From Sperchopsis tessellata (taxonomy: Eukaryota; Arthropoda; Insecta; Coleoptera; Hydrophilidae): a stretch of 33,955 nucleotides of DNA. A model generated the notes under the pieces. That model was not told the DNA's origin. It saw nothing but the letters and a program-made list of their open reading frames with translations, and did not search any database. Below are positions 31,601 to 33,955 of this stretch, piece after piece. Position numbers and translations under genes: made by a program. Location: the NCBI GenBank assembly GCA_033557685.1, contig JAWQRN010000215.1:1-33955 (forward strand), given 5' to 3'. The stretch's first letter is position 1. Every line of letters starts with the position of its first letter.

Positions 31601-32849
31601 GTTATATTAGGGAAATATTTTACAGGTACATGAAAATCATTTTATACTCAATAAAACTTATACAAATAACTAAGCTACGCTAAGAATTGGCTAAACACGT
31701 CGGAAATAAACATATCGAGTTCCAAACAGCCCGGGCGCCGTAGCGGCACCGCTCGCACGCATTAAACACCCTGGGCGCCGTAGCGGCACCGCTCGCACGC
31801 ATTAAACACCCCGGGCGCCGTAGCGGCGCCGCTCGAGTGCAAAGGGTTAACCATTCAAAGATATTTAAATTAAGTGAATATGTACATGTTATTACTGTAA
31901 TTATTATTCACATATTTATATCTGAGAATCTGGACCCAAAAGCTTAAGTTGCCAATTCTTAAAACTGTTCCGTAGCATATGCTGTATTAATATTTCCTCT
32001 AAGAGAACAAAATGAGAATTTGAAAAATACCATTAATGTTAAGTTTAACACAGTAAAGTTTAGGGGTAAAGTGAAAAAATATAAAGTTGCTCAAGGACAA
32101 TGCTAACTTGAATGGTAGTAAATTAAAAAGGACAATAGACATTCCAAACAAACGACAACACATTTGAGACCTATCTAGTCCAAAAATTAATGGTACACCA
32201 GTTACCTCTTAATTATACTAGATGTTTTTGGTCAACACCTTTAAATAACTTCAAACTTATGTAGTAAATCAGTTTTAAAGTAATTCAGATTATTTTTATA
32301 ATATCTAACATATATGTATAGTACTCATCCATTAGTGTCTTTTTTTTTAAACCAATTAACTAATCTAAAAAATAAATAGTATATAATAAATATAAATAAA
32401 AAAGGTATGAATCCAACAAAATGACTTAAAACTATCAAAATATTTAAGACAATAAAGGATTATCGTACTTGAGCAAAGCATATGTTTAATAAATGTAAGG
32501 CAAAATATAAGCAAAACCAAGCAGCCGAAGTTAGTGTCGGCAAATTAGTTAAAATAAAAAGTAATTGCAAAATTAACAATTAATAAGGAACAAAACAAAA
32601 ATATGCCCCAACATCCATGTAGTTTTTCTGTGACGTCACATACCAAAATGCTCTATAACGATACAAACCTAATAGGGCTTCCGACGTGATTTCTTGTGAA
32701 TTAGAACTAGCTAATATAAGTTCAACAGCCTCTTCTACTTTTACTCTTAATAACTCATCTGACGAAAGCAGAAGCAAGAGCTGAGCTGGTGAAAGATCTA
32801 ACAGCATGCCAGTAATTCTACCTGCAAACGTTGGATGGATCAAATACAC
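16391..32849 (-). CDS. hyd: hyperplastic discs / UBR5 HECT E3 ubiquitin ligase, last five coding exons (5' part outside the window)
   Basis: The joined exons (32849-32669, 25680-25464, 22844-22490, 20482-20252, 16603-16391) total 1197 bases: 398 codons and TGA, with no frame conflict at any junction. All introns are GT-AG. The product is the C-terminus of UBR5: the later part of the MLLE domain (about residues 1-50), a linker rich in acidic and Ser/Gly residues, then the whole HECT domain, with the catalytic Cys at residue 367 and the characteristic C-terminus NFGFV. In the family the HECT domain accepts ubiquitin from an E2 as a thioester and passes it to substrates; MLLE binds PAM2 peptides. 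UBR5/hyd recognises N-degrons through an N-terminal UBR box, not in this window. In Drosophila hyd controls imaginal-disc growth. No coding break is seen, so the gene is presumably functional. Its four introns here total 15.3 kb and hold most of the window's mobile elements. Confidence 0.95.
16980..17890 (+). mobile_element. Non-LTR retrotransposon remnant with YADD reverse transcriptase motif
   Basis: In + strand order: [18 protein letters not shown] then [12 protein letters not shown] (about 17005-17095), resembling the block preceding the NYRGI region of non-LTR reverse transcriptases; after an internal deletion, [16 protein letters not shown] (17198-17245) with the catalytic YADD at 17207-17218; then [13 protein letters not shown]. 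An open frame at 17370-17654 reads [20 protein letters not shown] and [12 protein letters not shown], the typical post-RT region (V-P-T-L-x-Y-G-x-E-x-W). The tail HWFGQLE and [17 protein letters not shown] follows to 17878. Frame shifts and stops mean it is dead. Long - strand open frames between 16747 and 17552 are antisense artefacts of it. Confidence 0.8.
19013..19507 (-). pseudogene. Mariner-like transposase pseudogene, DNA-binding half only
   Basis: An ATG at 19507-19505 starts [20 protein letters not shown], followed in the same frame by [46 protein letters not shown] and [20 protein letters not shown], ending AKFVPRLL. This is the paired helix-turn-helix region with the SGRPS linker of mariner transposases of the SETMAR-like kind common in arthropods. 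There are three in-frame stops (after IG, after TQV, after LVD). After AKFVPRLL the catalytic DD(34)D domain is missing, and the frame runs into about 100 bases with a KFSFFFDLP tail, probably the element's 3' end. So it has a large internal deletion plus nonsense changes. Confidence 0.8.
20252..20482 (-). CDS. hyd: hyd exon: HECT N-lobe to hinge region
   Basis: Exactly 77 codons, phase 0 at both ends. It reads [20 protein letters not shown], then [20 protein letters not shown], then [20 protein letters not shown] and [17 protein letters not shown], which is the canonical UBR5 segment with LTxEDxRLLxNG. The acceptor is ATTATTATAG and the donor GTAAGT. A competing AG two bases downstream would break the frame. 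The open frame visible on this strand begins at an internal codon and covers only the last quarter of the exon because a stop follows in the intron. Confidence 0.95.
20600..20632 (+). ncRNA. Degenerate hammerhead-like motif (Penelope-element type)
   Basis: TTGAAGATG is followed by a 6-bp hairpin (TCCATT / AGTGGA, loop GCAAA), then TGAAACG. The geometry is the same as at 8741: a CUGANGA-like strand, a short stem-loop, then GAAAC. Here the first C of the core is T and one base precedes GAAAC, so a working ribozyme is unlikely. Sequences of this form are typical of Penelope-like element termini. Confidence 0.35.
21246..21364. repeat. Dispersed repeat A, copy 1
   Basis: TTTTTGAGTATGCATTCATA onward to TTTACAGGAATCTAAATTATA is closely matched, with about a dozen differences, by 21778-21897. 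The inner block GTAAGTAGTAAGTTCA is the same in both copies. Same orientation, 532 bases apart, in a hyd intron. Confidence 0.85.
21701..21770. repeat. Dispersed repeat B, copy 1
   Basis: GTGAGGTCTAATGGAATAAG and the following 50 bases recur in the same orientation at 24814-24883 with only a few substitutions. The two copies lie in different hyd introns. Confidence 0.85.
21778..21897. repeat. Dispersed repeat A, copy 2
   Basis: Direct repeat partner of 21246-21364. Here it directly follows repeat B (21701-21770), suggesting that B and A are parts of one longer repeat unit. Confidence 0.85.
22490..22844 (-). CDS. hyd: hyd exon: HECT N-lobe
   Basis: The first base completes the Arg codon, then [20 protein letters not shown] continues the N-lobe. 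[20 protein letters not shown] and [20 protein letters not shown] follow; the latter resembles the block in HECT N-lobes preceding the E2-binding subdomain. [13 protein letters not shown] is also typical of UBR5. The exon ends in phase 0 after KALE, before a consensus donor GTGAGT. Two overlapping + strand open frames here are antisense shadows. Confidence 0.95.
23238..23960 (-). mobile_element. Penelope-like retroelement remnant (RT motif A region plus GIY-YIG endonuclease)
   Basis: On the - strand, [20 protein letters not shown] and [20 protein letters not shown] (about 23930-23800) are followed, after a frameshift, by [20 protein letters not shown], which corresponds to RT motif A with its catalytic Asp. 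Then come [19 protein letters not shown] and an abrupt frame change. Next is [20 protein letters not shown] (about 23586-23527), the GIY-YIG nuclease signature (GVY...YVG). After an in-frame TGA (23451-23453) the frame continues [20 protein letters not shown] to a TAG at 23238. The RT core including the YxDD motif is deleted. Order and families match Penelope-like elements, which carry a C-terminal GIY-YIG domain. Confidence 0.8.
24814..24883. repeat. Dispersed repeat B, copy 2
   Basis: Direct repeat partner of 21701-21770. Repeat A does not follow it here. Confidence 0.85.
25464..25680 (-). CDS. hyd: hyd exon: acidic linker and start of the HECT domain
   Basis: The exon starts with AA, completing Glu with the G of the previous exon, then [19 protein letters not shown] Gly/Ser and acidic linker ([13 protein letters not shown]) leads into [16 protein letters not shown] and [11 protein letters not shown], the conserved entry of the UBR5 HECT domain. 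It ends two bases into an Arg codon before the donor GTGTGT. A second AG 61 bases upstream (CCTTCAG, at 25742-25743) also opens an in-phase frame, but it cannot join the phase-1 MLLE donor without a frameshift, so the TTTTAG acceptor was chosen. This exon is notably GC-richer than the introns around it. Confidence 0.92.
27421..27718. repeat. Diverged tandem duplication (about 150-bp unit)
   Basis: Copy 1 (27421-27574) and copy 2 (27575-27718) share AAATATGCTTATACA near their starts, then ATAATCACAATACATTT, ATCATTTAAACATA and GAGTTGTATC near their ends. Small indels separate them. The function is unknown; it lies in the large hyd intron. Confidence 0.8.
28431..28451. repeat. T-rich run
   Basis: Twelve T, one G, then eight T. 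Low-complexity sequence. Confidence 0.9.
29546..29625. mobile_element. Possible end of a pogo/Tigger-like DNA transposon
   Basis: CAGTGGAAATCGCTTATAAC directly follows a TA dinucleotide. The pattern CAGT...CGC/T-TATAACG is characteristic of pogo-like terminal inverted repeats, and TA is their target site. No matching inverted end was found nearby, so only one end seems to survive. Confidence 0.45.
29713..30374. mobile_element. Foldback element with 117-base inverted arms
   Basis: The left arm 29713-29829 begins CCTGACCCCCTGGGA and contains TTTTGTGTGAATATTGTCT. The right arm 30258-30374 carries the reverse complement, ending TCCCAGGGGGTCAGG. Both arms are 117 bases and similar along their whole length, with scattered differences, for example CCACTCCTAAGATACGGGCA against CCACTCCTGAGATACGGACA. 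A 428-base spacer (29830-30257) contains no coding sequence. This structure fits a non-autonomous foldback or MITE-like element. No clear target-site duplication was found at the outer edges. Confidence 0.8.
31540..31850. mobile_element. piggyBac-like MITE with TTAA target duplication
   Basis: TTAA (31540-31543) is followed by CCCTTTGCACTCGAG, and the other end reads CTCGAGTGCAAAGGG followed by TTAA (31847-31850). This gives perfect 15-base terminal inverted repeats, with the TTAA site and the CCC start typical of piggyBac-family elements. The 303-base body has no reading frame, so it would need a transposase supplied elsewhere. The right half is strikingly GC-rich and holds a tandem array (31731-31846). 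Confidence 0.85.
31731..31842. repeat. GC-rich 40-bp tandem array inside the MITE
   Basis: The unit is CCGGGCGCCGTAGCGGCACC, then GCTCGCACGCATTAAACACC. It occurs at 31731-31770, at 31771-31810 (one difference, C to T at its second base) and partly from 31811. In the third copy GGCGCC-GTAGC-GGCGCC becomes a perfect hairpin, and the unit merges into the terminal inverted repeat (GCTCGAGTGC). Each unit carries AACACC[CT][CT]GGG-type junctions and many CpG dinucleotides. Confidence 0.9.
32669..32849 (-). CDS. hyd: hyd exon encoding the MLLE (PABC) domain
   Basis: The exon begins in phase 0 after the acceptor TTTTCTTTTCAG with [20 protein letters not shown] and continues [20 protein letters not shown]. 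This is the MLLE helical domain shared by UBR5 and poly(A)-binding protein, which binds PAM2 peptides. The signature, usually KITGMLLE, reads RITGMLLD here. The first helix and the residues before V lie on an upstream exon beyond 32850. The exon ends at SEALL plus one base, before the donor GTTTGT. That single G joins the AA of the next exon to make a Glu codon. Reading through the donor gives a longer open frame (GLYRYRAFW...), which I reject as intron. Confidence 0.93.
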
Positions 32850-33955
32850 CTGAAAAGAAAAATATATATAATAGTTTTGCCTATTAAAATGTAGATAAGG
32901 TAGGATTAATGCGACCCAGAAATTAACGACTGAAACTTTGGAATAGTGTACAGCCTTAAAATATGCAGCTAATGATACAACCTGTTATTACTGTTGAAGT
33001 TTCTTTAGTCCTCATTTGAATAAATTATGGCTCTTAGTTACACTTTTAATATGTTGTATGAAATAAATATTTTTGTAGATAGCAGTAGTACCCTCTTGCC
33101 CTGCACTAAGTTTATACCTACAGTTTGACATGGACTCAAATTAACTGTTGGAACTAGTGCAAGATACTCTATAATATCTAATTCTCAATGCTTGCTGTAA
33201 AATTCTTTTTGTTTTTTAAAAGGTTAAAACATTAACTTTTATATAGTATTTAATAGTAAGGGATAAAACAAATATTACACAAATAACATCTCATAACAGC
33301 AGAAAATAGTATATTCTTTAAGTAACAGTTTGATAAACAAGTTACATTATTTTTGATTCTAAATTTCGGCAAAAATTAAATTAAAGAAATTTTACTAAAA
33401 AAGGAAGCTGCAATTTTGACAAAATAATATTTGTTAACTATAATTTCTATTAAAAAATTTATACCCAACAAAATATATTTATCAAACTTTAAGTAGATAT
33501 GAACAAATAAAATTTACATCAACTTGTCAGTTAAGGTTAGGACGCTTGTCACCATATATTTTGTTATCAATAATACTCTAATGACTGAAATCTTCTCATT
33601 TGAAATTAGCCATAAAACAGAAGATACATAAATGTTTAATTTTAATAATTATCAGTCCTATAGCAAGAGCTCTATGTGTCTCTATATAGTAGTATAACTA
33701 GCCTGTTTTTTTTATGAAATTCAAGAGAAAGAAAGTATTTTAAAACAGCTAAAATTGTAAATAAGACTTCGTTAGTGTAAATTGTTATTAAAATAAGCCT
33801 GACACAAATTTGTTTTTGTAATTAAATCACTATGGTCTGCTTTTTAATATGAATAATTCAAATAACTATGTATCTTCTAATAAGAATATGTTGCTTCCTT
33901 GGTCGTACATAAATGTGTAATTTTAATATTTGATGAAATCAAACATCAAGCAAAC
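32850..33955 (-). other. hyd: Start of the next upstream hyd intron
   Basis: The sequence up to the window edge is AT-rich. It carries the acceptor TTTTCTTTTCAG for the MLLE exon. No upstream hyd exon (which should end in the first MLLE helix, around an L-Y-P motif) could be found on the - strand, so it probably lies beyond the window. Confidence 0.6.

Larger units (their letters stand above)
25681..32668 (-). other. hyd: hyd intron between the MLLE and HECT-start exons (7.0 kb)
   Basis: Donor GTTTGT and acceptor TTAATTCTATTTTAG. The upstream exon ends in phase 1 and the downstream exon completes the codon. The intron holds a GC-rich piggyBac-like MITE, a foldback element, a pogo-like end, a tandem duplication (27421-27718) and a T-run (28431-28451). 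The remaining roughly 5 kb is AT-rich with no recognised element or gene. A 79-codon open frame at 30439-30678 (+) is AT-driven and matches nothing I know. Confidence 0.85.

Noticed and set aside
32580..32668. Extension of the MLLE open frame (GLYRYRAFW...)
   Set aside because: It leaves hyd homology exactly at a GTTTGT donor, and splicing there restores the frame with the next exon.

Overview
The window looks like animal, most likely insect, nuclear DNA. It is strongly AT-rich, its coding sequence is split into short exons with GT-AG introns of 2 to 7 kb, and the non-coding part is packed with decayed insect-type transposable elements: jockey-like and other non-LTR retrotransposons, a Penelope-like element, a Gypsy-like LTR element, mariner-like fragments, a piggyBac-like MITE and a foldback element. 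I found no bacterial-type operon, CRISPR array, rRNA or tRNA.

Two host genes are supported, arranged tail to tail. On the + strand a terminal exon (5675-5992) encodes the last 105 residues of a Ras-like small GTPase; its upstream exons lie outside the window or were not recognised. About 2.4 kb of very AT-rich sequence follows, which may be its 3' UTR, ending near the AATAAA at 8407. On the - strand the last five coding exons of the HECT E3 ubiquitin ligase UBR5 / hyperplastic discs (hyd) run from 32849 down to the stop codon at 16391-16393. All five join in frame into 398 residues: the C-terminal part of the MLLE (PABC) domain, a short acidic linker and the complete HECT domain with its catalytic cysteine. 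The exons encoding the N-terminal part of hyd (UBA, UBR box) lie beyond the right edge.

Layout: 1-165, an 88-bp tandem duplication; 839-1066, the 3' end of a non-LTR element; 3820-4395, a non-LTR RNase H and zinc-knuckle remnant (-); 5675-8430, the Ras-like exon and putative 3' UTR; 8741-8770, a hammerhead-like motif; 8861-9730, jockey-like reverse transcriptase (+); 10607-10760, a possible further non-LTR tail; 11084-11640, a broken transposase with an insertion; 11742-13320, Gypsy-like gag and protease (-); 16391-32849, hyd, whose introns contain a non-LTR remnant (16980-17890), a mariner remnant (19013-19507), a second hammerhead-like motif (20600-20632), several repeats, a Penelope-like element (23238-23960), a pogo-like end (29546), a foldback element with 117-bp arms (29713-30374) and a GC-rich piggyBac-like MITE (31540-31850).

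No clearly new biological system is visible. The points most worth a second look are the GC-rich palindromic array inside the MITE, the two hammerhead-like motifs, the foldback element and the assembly of the Penelope-like fragment.
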